A stretch of DNA of 64,000 bases from Calcarisporiella thermophila CBS 279.70 (taxonomy: Eukaryota; Calcarisporiellomycota). Under the pieces are notes generated by a model. It was not told the DNA's origin and ran no database searches. It saw nothing but the letters and a program-made list of their open reading frames with translations. Location: contig NW_027192211.1 in the NCBI RefSeq assembly GCF_041956535.1, positions 303,516 to 367,515 of the forward strand, read 5' to 3'. The translations under genes and the position numbers were made by a program. Numbering within the stretch: the stretch's first letter is position 1; each line of letters starts with the position of its first letter. Of the stretch, positions 11,171 to 22,537 are shown piece after piece.

Positions 11171-11355
11171 TCAGCTTGAGACTATTGCGTTATCTTTTAT
11201 ATTTTTATTCATTTTTTTTTCTTTCCCATTAACTGCACAAATAATAGAAAGTATAATAACGTATTTTTTTTTTTTGCTTCCGTAAGACGGCAATAGATTT
11301 AAATGTTTTTGATATTTTTTTTATTTCCCTTTATTTTCAAACAACAAATGCATCT

Positions 11356-12022
11356 CTACGCAGAGGCTTTCTGTGTAGCGGGGTTCACCTTCTTGCCGTC
11401 CTTGTTGAAGCGGAATCGTGGAGGAGGGTTGCGATCCCGACGGCCCTCGCGAGAACGAACGCGCACGATATGGGCGTGGATGGCGCAAGAGACGCAGTAG
11501 TGGAGCTTGACATACAGCTTGGGGAGGGCGTACTCCTGGTAGATGGAAGCCTCGGTGATATCACGGACGGCAGCGGATTCGACCATGTTGCGCACGGTGA
11601 AGCGCTTGATCGCCTTGTCTTTGGGAACGCAGCGAGCACAGTTGGAGCAGCGGACGGGCTTAACGTGGCCACGGCCGTGCTTATTACGTCCATTGTTGCG
11701 GCGCTTGGTCGTCTATTAATCAAGAGACATTAGTTGACCGATTCACTGATGGTGGAAGAAAAAGAAAATCTAGGGTGGAGTTTCTCGGCACATGAAAGAG
11801 ACAGAAAATCGCAGGTTATGAAGATTTTCATCATCGGAATCAGCTCCGCTAATTCCGAGTAAAACCCTGTCTCCCTCTGATTGCATCATGGTTGATCATG
11901 GAGAACAAGTCCATCACTTCATGATCCCGTTCACCATCGAAATATCCACTCCATAGTGCCAAACAACATCCCCGCTGTGCCAGTAATGATGGATGGATGG
12001 AAACAGATAGATTACTCACCAT
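11356..12022 (-). CDS. RPS26: 40S ribosomal protein S26 (eS26)
   Basis: Small-subunit protein at the mRNA exit channel. Exons: 12022-12020 (the ATG alone) and 11712-11356; 119 aa, the usual length. After the split start codon the protein reads [17 protein letters not shown], then the zinc-binding cysteines (CSNCARC, CVSCAIH), the conserved [13 protein letters not shown] and a basic C-terminus ending ATQKASA. The 307-nt intron (GTGAGT donor directly after ATG) is the longest I modelled in this window. An intron right behind the ATG is common in fungal ribosomal-protein genes. Identity is certain. Confidence 0.97.
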
Positions 12023-12428
12023 GATGGTATTTTCCGCACTCCTTGTCGATAAACGGAATTAAATGGGGGAGGGATTGGAAAAGAGGAGGAAAAGAAGAAA
12101 TGGCCGAATCTCCTCCGCCTTTGAAATCGGCTATCACTGAAACTTATCTGAAACTTGTAATCCATCCATCTTTACCTGTAGACGTGAAGAAAAAGAGGCA
12201 GAATGGCATGCAGAGTGCTATAATTCTTTTGGACTACGGGCTGACTTTTTCACAATGCGTTTGAATGGCTAACATTTCTCATCGATAGTCTCCAAGATTC
12301 CACACATCCATTACGAAGGTATAGTTATAATGATAAAAAAAAACAATTTCTATTGAAATAAAAGCTCCACTTCATCTCCAGCTCCTTTCACAACACATCA
12401 AAAAAAAAAAGCTGAAACAAAGAATAGA
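12023..12428. other. Short intergenic region between RPS26 and QCR10
   Basis: About 0.4 kb between tandem minus-strand genes. It must hold the RPS26 promoter and the QCR10 3' end, including A- and T-rich tracts near 12335-12415. No gene seen. Confidence 0.6.
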
Positions 12429-12792
12429 TTACTCCTGCTTCTCCTCATCATTCCAGTAGGCTCCTAGAACGGGGATTTGGCTAAGGACATCTCTACGCAC
12501 TACAGGCACGTCTGAGAGGAAGAAGCCAGCACCGAGAGCAAGAGCTGCACCCCAGCCGGCAAGAGTAGGGGTTCTAGAAAAGAAAAGATAATTAGAAAAA
12601 AGCACTACTACGGCCACAATTCGGATTGGGCATTAGTCGTGTTGAGATGGACTAGATCGATGACCGATCTTTTGATGTCAACTCTTCTACATTCAACACC
12701 TACACTCTAATGAATTTCTCGGGAGTCACACCAAGGAAGTTGAACTGGTGAGGTACGTTGCGGGGGATACGAGCATACGTTGGTTGGGCCAT
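12429..12792 (-). CDS. QCR10: Cytochrome bc1 complex subunit 10 (QCR10-like)
   Basis: Small single-pass subunit of mitochondrial respiratory complex III. Exons: 12792-12704 and 12573-12429; 77 aa, matching the family's size. The N-terminus (MAQPTYARIPRNVPHQF) precedes one membrane segment (AGWGAALALGAGFFLSDV). The C-terminal block VRRDVLSQIPVLGAYW is the part most like Qcr10/UQCR11 (charged turn, then IP.LG.). The donor GTAGGT at 12703 gives the proper frame; a GTGTAG two bases away does not. The N-terminal half is less conserved, so subunit number rests on the C-terminal half and size. Confidence 0.8.
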
Positions 12793-13406
12793 GGCGGTTT
12801 GAGGAATGTGTGCGACGAATTGGATTTTTTTTTTTTGTTTTCGTCGTAGAAAGGCATATGTTTATGACTGGGGGTCGAGAGAATTGTGTGACGTCATCAG
12901 AAGCCGATACAATTTCAATGGATGTTCAATAGATATAGTCTCTTGTATTAAGCAGGAAGTAGTTATGGCACTCCCTCACACTACGTTTTCTATCTTCCTT
13001 ACCCATGTGGGGAACCGATATCAAATAGTTCAATCTGATTATGATCCATAAGATATAGGAAATTAGCTTCATTGCATTCGCTTCAACGCGGCCCATATAT
13101 CTTCGACTCCTCCTGTTGCGTCTATTTCCGAGCGATTTCATGTATAGCCCTAGAGGGCTACATGCCAACATCAACCAAGAAGATACCACACTTCATTCAC
13201 GGCCAAAAAAATACGCCCTTTATTTATTTCAACAACAGTTGATATACGAAGTCATGCGTAAAAAAAATTTCGTACAAGTATAATAATAAAACATATTAAT
13301 GACTTTTGGTTCGCTTTTGTTCACAAGTATATATACCACTCTTAGTATCACTTTAACAACCACACATTTTTGCATTCGATATATATATATATTAGTATAT
13401 GGCAGA
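12793..13406. other. Intergenic region, AT-rich, no gene seen
   Basis: About 0.6 kb between QCR10's promoter side and the perilipin 3' end. AT-rich near 13200-13400, including a short AT-dinucleotide run at 13380-13393. No coding signal. Confidence 0.6.
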
Positions 13407-13821
13407 TCAATGGACCCCCACCGCTCTCGGCATATGGCCGTTGTGCGACATGAAGCTGCTCGAGTTCAGGCGGCTGCGGTACACGTCCAACTGCTGCTGC
13501 ATATACTGCGCCATTTCTTGCACCACAGGCTTGGCTTCCTCCCGTATGATGCCTACGATGTTGGAGGCGCGTCGCGCCATGCTGACATCCTCGCGCTGCC
13601 ACTCACGGGTGGCGTGCGAGGCACCGCGTTTTGCACGCTCCAGCAGAGGGTCGATACGGGATCGCCAGCTCTCAGGAAGCCGAGCGTAGTTTTCGCGAAC
13701 ACGGCTGAGGGCCAGCTCCTGGTACTGCATGCGCCTTTTGTCGACCCGAACATAGACCCGATGAGTGACCACCAGAGGAAGGCGGGCGCCACGCACTATT
13801 GCGCGGGTCTTTTTGTCCTTT

Positions 13822-13856
<35 letters not shown>

Positions 13857-14360
13857 GCGTTGACGTTTGTTGCCACCGCGCTGCGCTGGCCTCTGTCCTT
13901 CACTTGCTTCCTTTTCCTCCAGCGGGGGCAGATACTCATCCACCATGCGCTCCGCCCATTCAACAAGGCCTTCCACCCGCTGCTCCACAGCCTCCACCGG
14001 CTTCAGAGCCGTCCTCCTCATCTCTTCCACCACGGTTCGGGTAGGGCGTTTCACGATGGGAAATTTCTTCTCCACCTCCTGCAGCCCTTTTGTTGCGTAC
14101 TCATCCACGGCCACAAGCTGGGAATGGAAGCGCTGTTCTACGGGGCTTGCAAGCCTGGTTAGATAGTCTGTGGAGACCTCGAGGATGCGGCGCGAGTAGG
14201 GGTTGGAGTTCGTGTAGCTTTGGATGGTTTGTAAACTGTCATGCACGAGTGGAAGATTGGTTAGGCGCCGGATGAAGGTGTAGCGGTTTCGCGCGGGCTG
14301 CGTCCCATTGGCATTGGGTGCCACGGTTTCAGGAGAGGATTTGTCTTGGATTTTCGCCAT
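13407..14360 (-). CDS. Fungal perilipin-like lipid-droplet protein
   Basis: Single exon, 317 aa, from the ATG at 14360 (the frame is open further upstream but reads as 5' leader). The region about 33-110 shows the fungal perilipin (MPL1/Cap20) pattern: TNLPLVHDSLQTIQSYTNS, then SPVEQRF, amphipathic helices and KFPIVKRPT. Such proteins coat lipid droplets and regulate lipid storage. A poly-Gln run of about a dozen residues (about 168-180) interrupts the protein, followed by a basic segment (KDKKTRAIVRGARLP) and further amphipathic helices to the end. A 287-codon plus-strand open frame is its antisense shadow. Family assignment is good. Confidence 0.82.
13821..13856. repeat. CAG/CTG trinucleotide repeat in the perilipin gene
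   Basis: About a dozen CTG/TTG triplets on the plus strand encode poly-Gln in the perilipin-like protein on the minus strand. Mixed CAA and CAG codons make it moderately interrupted. Confidence 0.9.
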
Positions 14361-14731
14361 AGAGGGAGGAGGACTTTCTTTCAATTCCCGCAGGAGAGAT
14401 GAGATGAATATTAGAGAATTGGTAAAGAGAGGGAGTGCTAGAGTAAAAGTCGGATGACCAGGGGAGAGAACACGAGAGAAAACGCAAATGCGGGGAAAAG
14501 CGAGGGGGAAGGGGGGGGAAGGGAGAAAACTGAGAGATAAGGAGATATGTGCAGAGAGAAGTGAAAAAAATTTTTTGTTCAAGTTGGCCCGAAAAGGAAT
14601 TAATTAATCGCATATGATAAAGAGATAAAACATATCTTTAGATTAATAAGTTAATTAAATAGTAAGAGAGATTGGGGTCCAATCCTTTCCGTTTTTCCCC
14701 AAGTGCAACATGACTCAGGGGGGGGGGAGTT
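14361..14731. other. Short intergenic region, no gene seen
   Basis: About 0.37 kb between the perilipin start and the alpha-arrestin stop on the same strand. The first 200 bases are pyrimidine-rich on the minus strand, typical of a fungal 5' leader. Confidence 0.55.
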
Positions 14732-16237
14732 TCAAGCAGAGTAGGTTGGCGGCTGGTGGTACTCAGGAGGGTCCTCAGAGTTGTCGTAGGCGGGGAGGGG
14801 AAGCACCTCTGCCTCATCCGTCGAGCGCAGAAATCTTGGTCGCTGATCATTCCCAGTACGGGACGAGACCAGATTCGCGTCTTCCTCTTGAGTGGTGCAG
14901 ATTGCGATAGGGATATTGAAGCTAACCTTTTTGCTCAGCGAGAGCAGGCTGCCCAAAAACTTCAGCTCGATTCTGAATGAAAGTAAGCAGACAGAAGCAA
15001 AGAATCTTCAGTAAAGCGCCCCGGGAGCGAGGGCAAGCTCGACTAGGGCGAAATGGAGGGGATCCTTACGCTAGAGAATACCGGACTGCAAGATAGGGCG
15101 TGATGATCTCGTCCTCGCCGGCTTCATCCGCCGCAGCCGCCACCAGCGACTCCTCCGGGGTGGAGGCCTCATGCTGAAACTTGCCGAACGAAGGCGTAGC
15201 GTCGGACGGGAGCTGGAAGGTGATGGTGATCGGGTCGGACGGGTCCCCAAAGGCCCCTCCCACGACATCCACCTGCCTTAGGATAGCTTCCTCACGGCTC
15301 ACGAAGTTGGTGCTCTGCCCGTTGATTTGCAAGTGCCGCATCAGGCAGGCTTTGATCTTGGTCGGCGGAGTGCGGGGCTTCTCGGTGAAGGTAAGGCAGA
15401 TCGGAAGCAGGTCTCCGGGGAGGTAAGCCATGCGCGGCAGGGATGCCTCCACCGAGAATCCCGGCAGGCCCCGTTTCATAACGACCGGAGAGTTCAGCCA
15501 GCTTGGTGTGGGGATGAGGGGGAAAATGGTAACGTTGCAGAGGGAGGAGTCTATGTTGGTCAGGCCGGGGCGCTCAAGAGTTGCTTGGATCTTGTACTCT
15601 ACCTGATAGTATCTATGCTGAAATAGAGCGGTTTTATTTTCTCGTTAACTAGCCCAAAGCTCGCCCAATATCAACCGGGGGATCTCATACTTCAAAGGGC
15701 GGAGGGTAGTTCACGTTGGGTAATTGCAGCGCAAAAGGGAACTCATGTTTACCGGGGGCAAGTGTTCCCCAATCTTCGAGAGGCGAGGTGGGAATTGCTG
15801 AATAAACAAACATACTTAATGAACATGCATTCCAGGGATGCCAATTGAGCCATTCAAATCACCTGTTCCCCATGGATAGGTCTGTACTCGAAACAGGGTT
15901 CCCTTCTTCATTCCATACGAAGCGAGGTTATTTTGAAGCATGAAGGCGTGCTCTAGTATGAACCAAACCAATTCAAGCGAATAAGCGCAACCCTCGTATA
16001 ATCTCTAAACGGCATTACCATAGCCATAGAAGGATATCTTCAATCCTCGTGCTCTGAGCTCCTTTGGAATGTCAAGGGTCACCACTCCTGTTCGATACAA
16101 GCACGCTAATTAGAATTGAGCTAGTCAATGGAAGGCTCGGTCGCCGAATTACCCTGGATCAATTGGAGAGGGTAGAACACCGGGGCTTCGCCGTAATCGT
16201 CGGAAAGAGCAACCGCGAAGGAATTTATTACTGTCAT
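14732..16237 (-). CDS. Alpha-arrestin with two PPxY motifs
   Basis: Adaptor that recruits Rsp5/Nedd4-type ubiquitin ligases to plasma-membrane cargo. Exons: 16237-16153, 16087-16019, 15952-15863, 15797-15691, 15617-15070, 14972-14732; 379 aa. The arrestin N lobe (about 1-165) includes YPLQLIQG, GLKISFYGYEHA, GKHEFPFALQLPNVNYPPPF and YYQVEYKIQATL. The arrestin C lobe (about 175-330) contains VEASLPRMAYLPGD and ITITFQLPSDATPSFGKFQ. The C-terminal tail ends with PPEY and PPTY, both good WW-domain ligands. The start at MTVINSF fits the first beta strand. All junctions keep frame. Which cargo it serves cannot be told. A second alpha-arrestin lies at 58725-60048. Confidence 0.9.
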
Positions 16238-16376
16238 TGCAAGCAAAGGCAGAGAGAGGAAAATAAGAGCGAGTGCGAGTGGAGTTGAACCTGTGAATCG
16301 CAACTCTATTCCACAGAGGCGTGATGAGATAGATTGAGTCTCCGCACAAATAAACCCGCCCGAGTGTTCGACCGAG

Positions 16377-16520
16377 TCATTGTTGCGCTTCATGCTGTTG
16401 TCGCTTTTTAGCAACTTCGCCCGGTAACCGTGCCCCTAAAGTCAGCCACAGGACAAAGGCGAACAGTAAACCGAGGCCGGTAGAGGAGTGGCTCAGGGAC
16501 AAAAAGCCGCCGGGCTCCAT
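16377..16520 (-). CDS. Candidate 47-residue single-pass membrane microprotein or uORF
   Basis: An ATG-initiated frame of 47 codons upstream of the alpha-arrestin on the same strand. It has one hydrophobic segment (TGLGLLFAFVLWLTLGA) and a basic tail (PGEVAKKRQQHEAQQ). It ends 139 bases before the arrestin ATG, so it could be an upstream ORF of that mRNA or a small separate gene. No family recognised; weak support. Confidence 0.25.
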   Translation of the reverse strand: MEPGGFLSLSHSSTGLGLLFAFVLWLTLGARLPGEVAKKRQQHEAQQ

Positions 16521-16932
16521 CGATCGATACAAGTGACGGCTGTGATCTTGGCTGCCATGTGCCCAAATATCCAATCAAGCTCGGATACGCGGTGTGGGGA
16601 GAAGGTCAAAGCCAGATGATGCGCACCGGGTGGCTTAAAGAAGAAGGGGCATCGCCGGGGAGCAATAAGGGCCGGCCCTACACGAAAAATCCTTAGCGAA
16701 GAGGCTGTATAGAATAGAATTTAATAATGTCATGGAGCACCTGGTTCCTTTCAATCTAACCTTAGATGAGCGAGGAAGCAGCTGTCCGCTTTTACGTCTC
16801 CAATTCTGCGCTGTTACCATGCTTGGATGGAATTAGTAGAAATTTTCTACATTCACAGCCACAGTGACGTCGACCCTTTGTTCCTAATCTTTTCTCCTGA
16901 AGTCATTGAATTGTGCTGATCACACTGGAGGA
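16521..16932. other. Divergent promoter region, alpha-arrestin / SEC24
   Basis: About 0.4 kb upstream of both genes. It includes TGACGTCGA at about 16865-16873, a CRE-like palindrome upstream of SEC24. No gene seen. Confidence 0.5.
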
Positions 16933-19900
16933 ATGAACCCGATGAACCCTCAGGGAATACCGCCAGCCTACCAATCACCACCGGTTCAACAGCAGCAAAG
17001 GCCGCCAAGTGCTGGTGGGTTTGCACCGGTGCCCCCATCGCAGCGGCAGCCGCATCAGCCGATCCAACAACAATCGCAACAACAGCAACAGCACCAACCA
17101 CAACAGCAGCAAACCCGTCCACAGCGACACTCTATGATCCTGCCTCCCACTCAACCCTTATTCTACCAGCAACCCCCCCAGCAAAGGCAGCCACTGGCAC
17201 ATCCCTCCCTTCCCGGTTCGCAACAGCATCCTTCATCATCAGATGCTCCCCCGCGCCCAATATCAGGTAAATATTAGAAGCCCAAATTATAATTCAGTCA
17301 GGAAGTAATTGGGAATTTTGATGTTTGAAAAGGAGTTCCAGCGGCCCAAAGCCCGGGATTACCTCTTTCCCCCCCATATACCCAGACTTCAGTGCCAGCC
17401 GGCTATCCCTCCGCTAGAGCTAATGCAAATAAACGCGCTTCTATGCCACCCGTGCCATTTGGTCAAGCGCCCGTCATTTCGCAGCCACCAGTTGACACAG
17501 CGGGTATGACACAACAAATGAACGCGATGAACCTCCATGTATGTGATGGATGCCGCATGAAAATGGTTGTCCCATAGTTGATTTTCATGCCTATACATAT
17601 TTAGACAACGCACACCGGGAAAACGCGTCCAAAACGCGTCTATCAACAATTTGGACCGGAGTCCAATGTAGCTGGGGCAGCATCCGTCATATCGCCTCCA
17701 CCACAGTATGGCAGCTTTGGACAGCCTCCTCATGCAAAGCCTCCCCCTCTACCCCAGCAGCCAGGTTTCCAGCACCCTGCCCCTCTGCCACCGCAATCCC
17801 AAGTGCAGCACCCCTCCCAACCCCACGTGGCTCCTAGCCTTGCACCTTACCAACAGCAACAACAGCAGCACCAACCACAGGCACCATTGGTCAATGCCCC
17901 AGTGCCTGCCCCAGTGCCTGCTCCCGTTCCTGCCCCTCAGCATCACCAACACGTGAGTAGGCGCCCTGTATCCATGCCCCCACCTGCCCGACCATCCCTT
18001 CCTCCCCAACCACCAAAATCCCGCATCGATCCAAATCAGATTCCTTCTCCCGTTACAGTGCAGGAGCATGACCAGCAGGCGTTCGTGGAGCAATCCTTTA
18101 TGACTGGATCGAAAGCAAATGTTCCCTTGGCAAGCACTGATTTCCACGCAGTAGATGAAGGTATATATCCGTGATTAAAAGGTTGTGATTTTTTTTGAGT
18201 TATTTCATCAACACTCTAAACAGGCAATTGTAACCCGCGGTTCATGAGGATGACTACCTATAATATTCCCGCAACGGATGAACTCCTGGCAACCTCACAG
18301 ATACCACTGGGAATGATATGTCAGCCGTTAGCGCGTCTTCGCGCTGATGAGGCGCCTATTGCTGTTGTTGACACAGGCGAACTTGGCCCCGTGCGGTGCA
18401 TGCGATGTAAGGCTTATATTAATCCTTTTGTCATGTTTACCGCTGGTGGGCAAAAGTTCGTGTGTAACATGTGCGGATTTGATAGCCCAGGTAATTTTAA
18501 TTTTTTTTTGGCAGCCAGAGATACAAAATCCATTTATCCTGTTCTGGAAAATTTTTTTTATCTTTGTATAGTGCCTCAGGAATATTTCTGCAACCTCGAT
18601 ATGTCTGGTCGACGGCTTGACCTCCACCAGCGTCCAGAACTCTTACATGGCTCAATCGAATTCACAGCCCCCCGGGATTACTGGGCAAGAGACCCGGCCC
18701 CCGCATGTTACGTGTTTGTGGTGGACGTTACCTGGAACGCTGTTCAAAGTGGCATGCTCCATCAGGTCACCGAGGGCATCCGGAAGGTCTTGTATGGCGA
18801 TCAAGGACTCCCCGCTGGAATCCGAGTTGGGCTGATTACTTACGATAAAACAGTCCATTTCTATAACTTGAGCCCGCAACTGGAGCAAGCACAGATGCTT
18901 GTGATCTCCGACATTGATGATGTTTTCGTTCCCGTATATTCGGGCTTTTTGGTCGATCCCATAGAGTCGCGGGCCGTTATCGAGGGCCTACTGGATACGT
19001 TGCCTGTCATGTTCAAGGATAACAAGATATCTGATCCGGTTACGGGCGCGGCCATTCAGGCTGCCTATCAGTCGTTGGTAAATTTTTACACCAGGCTGCT
19101 ACAGTACCACCTTTAGGGGGGGGGAACAGGAGAGATCGGTTCTAAATTTGCTTTTTTTAATGCCTAGACTGACCTTGGCGGAAAGCTCTTTGTTTTCATT
19201 ACCGCGCTGCCCACCCATGGCCCAGGGGCCATCAAATATCGGGAAGACCCGAAACTCTATAATACCGAGAATGAAAAAAATCTCTTCTCTCCGCAAGATG
19301 CATGGTATCGCACCATCGGGGTAAATTGCGTGGATGCGGGCATCTGTGTGGACATGTTCCTCTTCCCTTCTACCTACGTCGACATAGCCACCCTTGGTCT
19401 CCTCCCCTCCATGACCGGTGGAAATACCTACTTTTACCCTCCACACGAGCGTCGATCGGTTGCCGATGATCTTGTCCTCAATACAACGCACGAATTTGGA
19501 TACAACGCCCTCATGCGTGCACGATGCTCCACCGGATTGCGGGTCGTCGAATATATTGGAAATTTCTATATGCGAAATGCCACTGACCTAGAAATTGGAG
19601 GGTTGGACTCCTCGGCTGCATTTGGGGTGGTGTTCAAACACGAAGGCCGGCTATCAGGCAATGAAGCGTTCTTCCAGTGTGCGCTACTGTATACTACCGC
19701 GAGAGGCGAACGTCGGGTGCGCGTGCACAATCTGTCTGTACCGGTGGTGTCTAATTTGGGCAACGTATTCAGATACGCGGAAATGGATACCACCATGAAC
19801 TTGTTGGCCAAAGGCGCGGTGATGCAGGCGACCACCAAACAGCTTCGCGAAGTACGGGACTCGCTGACGGAGAAATGCATCAAGATATTGGCGGCCTATA

Positions 19901-20801
19901 GGAAACACTGCGCGACCTCCACCTCGCCCGGTCAGGTAAATAGCAGCCCTCCTTGCTCTGCCGTTTTTGCTGACCTATTACACTCCGGCTCACTAATCCG
20001 CTAACAACCACACCATCAACAACAATAGCTCATATTGCCCGAATCTTACAAACTCTTCCCCATCTACGCTCTCACCCTCCTCAAGTCCAAAGCATTACGT
20101 AGTGGCACTGATTTGAACAGTGATATGCGAGTATACCATATGCGCTTGCTGAAGTCGATGGGGGTGTCGGATAGTATTGCCTATTTATACCCACGGATAG
20201 TTGCTGTGCACAACCTTCCTGAAAACGCTGGTGGTCCGGATCAGTACGGGCGCATAAGAATGGCTCCGCTTGTACGAGCATCGTATGAGCGCTTGGAAGC
20301 GTCGGGGGCGTATCTGATCGGTAAGTTTCGGGCGGCGGATTGCTTCCCTTCTGTCCACGGGACCCTGTTTTTAATCCACGCGAAATCTATGTCTATAGAA
20401 AACGGCCGGAAGTTAATGTTTTGGCTCGGTCGGCAGGTGCCAGCCGAGTTTTTGAAGGATGTGTTCGATGTGTCAAGCCTAGAGCAGATAGAAATTAGTA
20501 TGGTGAGTACATGGAATCTGTGGGATGAAGGGTAGGATGAATATCTAACCAAGGAATGCTCTACTAGTCTTCTCTCCCACAACTTGACACCCCACTTTCT
20601 CGCCAGATCCGTGGTCTAGTCATGAGGATGCAGTCGGACCGTCCACGACATCTTGTGTTGCATATTGTGCGCCAACAGCTCGATGCGACGGAGTTGGAGG
20701 TAGCGGCGATGCTTGTGGAGGATAAGAACAACGAAGCAATGTCTTATGTTGATTATTTGTGCCACGTACACCGCCTTATACAAAATGAAGTCAATAACTA
20801 A
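16933..20801 (+). CDS. SEC24: COPII coat cargo-adaptor subunit SEC24
   Basis: Selects cargo for COPII vesicles leaving the ER, paired with Sec23. Exons: 16933-17266, 17333-17538, 17605-18160, 18224-18490, 18572-19077, 19168-19935, 20029-20320, 20399-20502, 20607-20801; 1075 aa. The first 400 or so residues are Pro/Gln-rich and disordered. Then come NCNPRFMRMTTYNIP, the zinc finger (CMRCKAYINPF...CNMCGF), the trunk with PACYVFVVDVTWNAVQ and GIRVGLITYDKTVHFYNL, the beta-sandwich, the helical domain (DSLTEKCIKILAAYRKHC, LPESYKLFPIYALTLLKS) and the gelsolin domain (LIENGRKLMFWLGR). ATG 16933 is the first in frame; an upstream TTG is not needed. Identity is certain; the low-complexity N-terminus is least sure. 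Confidence 0.96.
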
Positions 20802-21448
20802 TATCCTATACATCGTTATCTTGGATGAAGGGGCAAAATTTGGTCGGTTATTTTTTTATTTGATATATATATATATATATACTATCTATACACTCTACAC
20901 CTTTATTTTCTATTATTTGAATGGGGATTAAAATTTTGGGATCCGATTTTTGCGTGCTGAAGAAACTTCCTCTGTACCCTCGCCATTTTTTGAAAACATC
21001 CTCCTTAATTCCTCTTTTTGGGCTTTTTTATTACGAGCACCGCTCGCTTGAAGTGGTTGAGCCACAATATAGTGTTCTCGAGAGACCAGCAGACAAAATG
21101 CCAAGCAAGAAAAAAAATAACAATGACGACAAAACTTGCTTGGAAGCTGGTTATTAAACTTGGCTATTCACTTGATGAATGAAGAATAGCTTGGCAACTT
21201 GAAGTAACTAGTTTGCTCTGCAAGCCAGTTCAGGTTGACTTGTTAGTATATAATAATTGACAGGTTAACAATTAACTCCTTAGAATTTTCTCCCATGTCA
21301 AAATTGGAATACCGTTTTGGGACTGGGGCTTCTTGTTTTTTACCGATTAATCCGCATCCCAGTTTTTTTTTATAATGCCTTCTCCAATTAAAATAGACTA
21401 TATGAGCTGGACCAATATGAATTCTACGAGAATAAAAAAGAACTCTTT
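20802..21448. other. Intergenic, AT-rich, no gene seen
   Basis: About 0.65 kb after SEC24. It includes an AT-dinucleotide run at about 20862-20880. No coding or RNA signal before the tRNA. Confidence 0.6.
21434..21439 (-). terminator. RNA polymerase III terminator of tRNA-Phe
   Basis: A run of six T residues on the minus strand, ten bases past the tRNA 3' end, the usual polymerase III stop. Confidence 0.75.
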
Positions 21449-21521
21449 TGCAGAATCCCGGGATCGAACCGGGTACCTTAAGATCTTCAGTCTTACGCTC
21501 TCCCAGATGAGCTAACCCTGC
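21449..21521 (-). tRNA. tRNA-Phe (GAA)
   Basis: 73 bases including the discriminator A. The acceptor stem GCAGGGT pairs with ATTCTGC (two G-U pairs). The D arm is GCTCATCTGGGAGAGC. The anticodon arm is TAAGA-CTGAAGA-TCTTA with anticodon GAA. The T arm is CCCGG-TTCGATC-CCGGG. No intron. The A box and B box promoters lie within the gene. Confidence 0.96.
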
Positions 21522-22537
21522 ACTGGATCACGTGCTTGGGAATGCATCCACTACTTTAATCAAGACGCAAAAAAGTAACGCTTTTGCCCTGGAGCCCTGC
21601 CAAATGTCAACTTTAGAGCGTCGTTGTACTAGGATAGTCGACTTTAAAATTTTACCCTCTATCGCTTAATAGCAGGTGTCTATCACTGTTCTACGAAGCA
21701 AATTTTATTCATTTATTTCATTTTTTGAGGCGCATTAAGTAGATTTACATAATATATCATCCAGTCAGTTGTGTAGTGCAGTGAATGGGGGACAGCCTAT
21801 AGAAAGTGCCATAGAAAGCACCCATTTTACCACCATTGATTCAAGTGCAATCTGTCAATGGAAGATTCCATCGAATATCACAAATCCCTGCATTTGTCTG
21901 GCATTTCGACCAAGTAGATCCAGGTTTGAACATCGCCTTGTTCAGCATTTTGTGTATTATTTATCTATTTTGGTCGTATCCTAGTGCAGCCTTGCTGTAT
22001 GCGCCCCTGAAGTATCTCAATTCCGGTCTTAGGATTGCATCGGATCCATACTAAAATACGAAGTTTAGTTTGGATGCGACGCAATCCCATCAAAATGAAG
22101 CATGTGGAACAGAGTGTCAAATGTAGAAATATTAAAGCAAATTCAAAAGAAACTAGCCATGAATAATGCCAAACAACTCTTGCTCAAAACAGTTACTCGC
22201 CTTCATTTAGCCTATCTAGCCCCTTCGGAACTTCGAGGATTTAAATGGCTTTTTAAGGATTATTAAGGGCCTTTTTTTAATACTCTCACATGTTATTTTT
22301 GTGGAGGGTCAGAATATCACTACTATATTTTGTCTTATTCTCCTCCCGTCAACCCCTTATTTTATAAATATAAATGGAACACTTCTTGTACACGTGCAAG
22401 TGCCTTGGCCATGCATGGGAGCGGTTCTATAGGGGGCGGGATGGCCCAACTTCATTGCACCCCCCCCTCATCAAAAAGGGGAACGAATGCGGAAAGGATT
22501 GTATTATTACAGAGATACAATTAAATATTCACCAAGA
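21522..22537. other. Intergenic, no gene seen
   Basis: About 1 kb of AT-rich sequence. A 72-codon open frame near 21836-22054 has hydrophobic content but matches nothing I know and has no splice-extended continuation. Confidence 0.5.

Noticed and set aside
13299-14162. 287-codon plus-strand open frame over the perilipin
   Set aside because: Antisense shadow of the perilipin gene; contains a poly-Leu run that is just the CTG repeat read in another frame.
21836-22054. Hydrophobic 72-codon frame downstream of tRNA-Phe
   Set aside because: Considered as a transposon remnant, but no transposase motif, terminal repeat or target duplication is visible.
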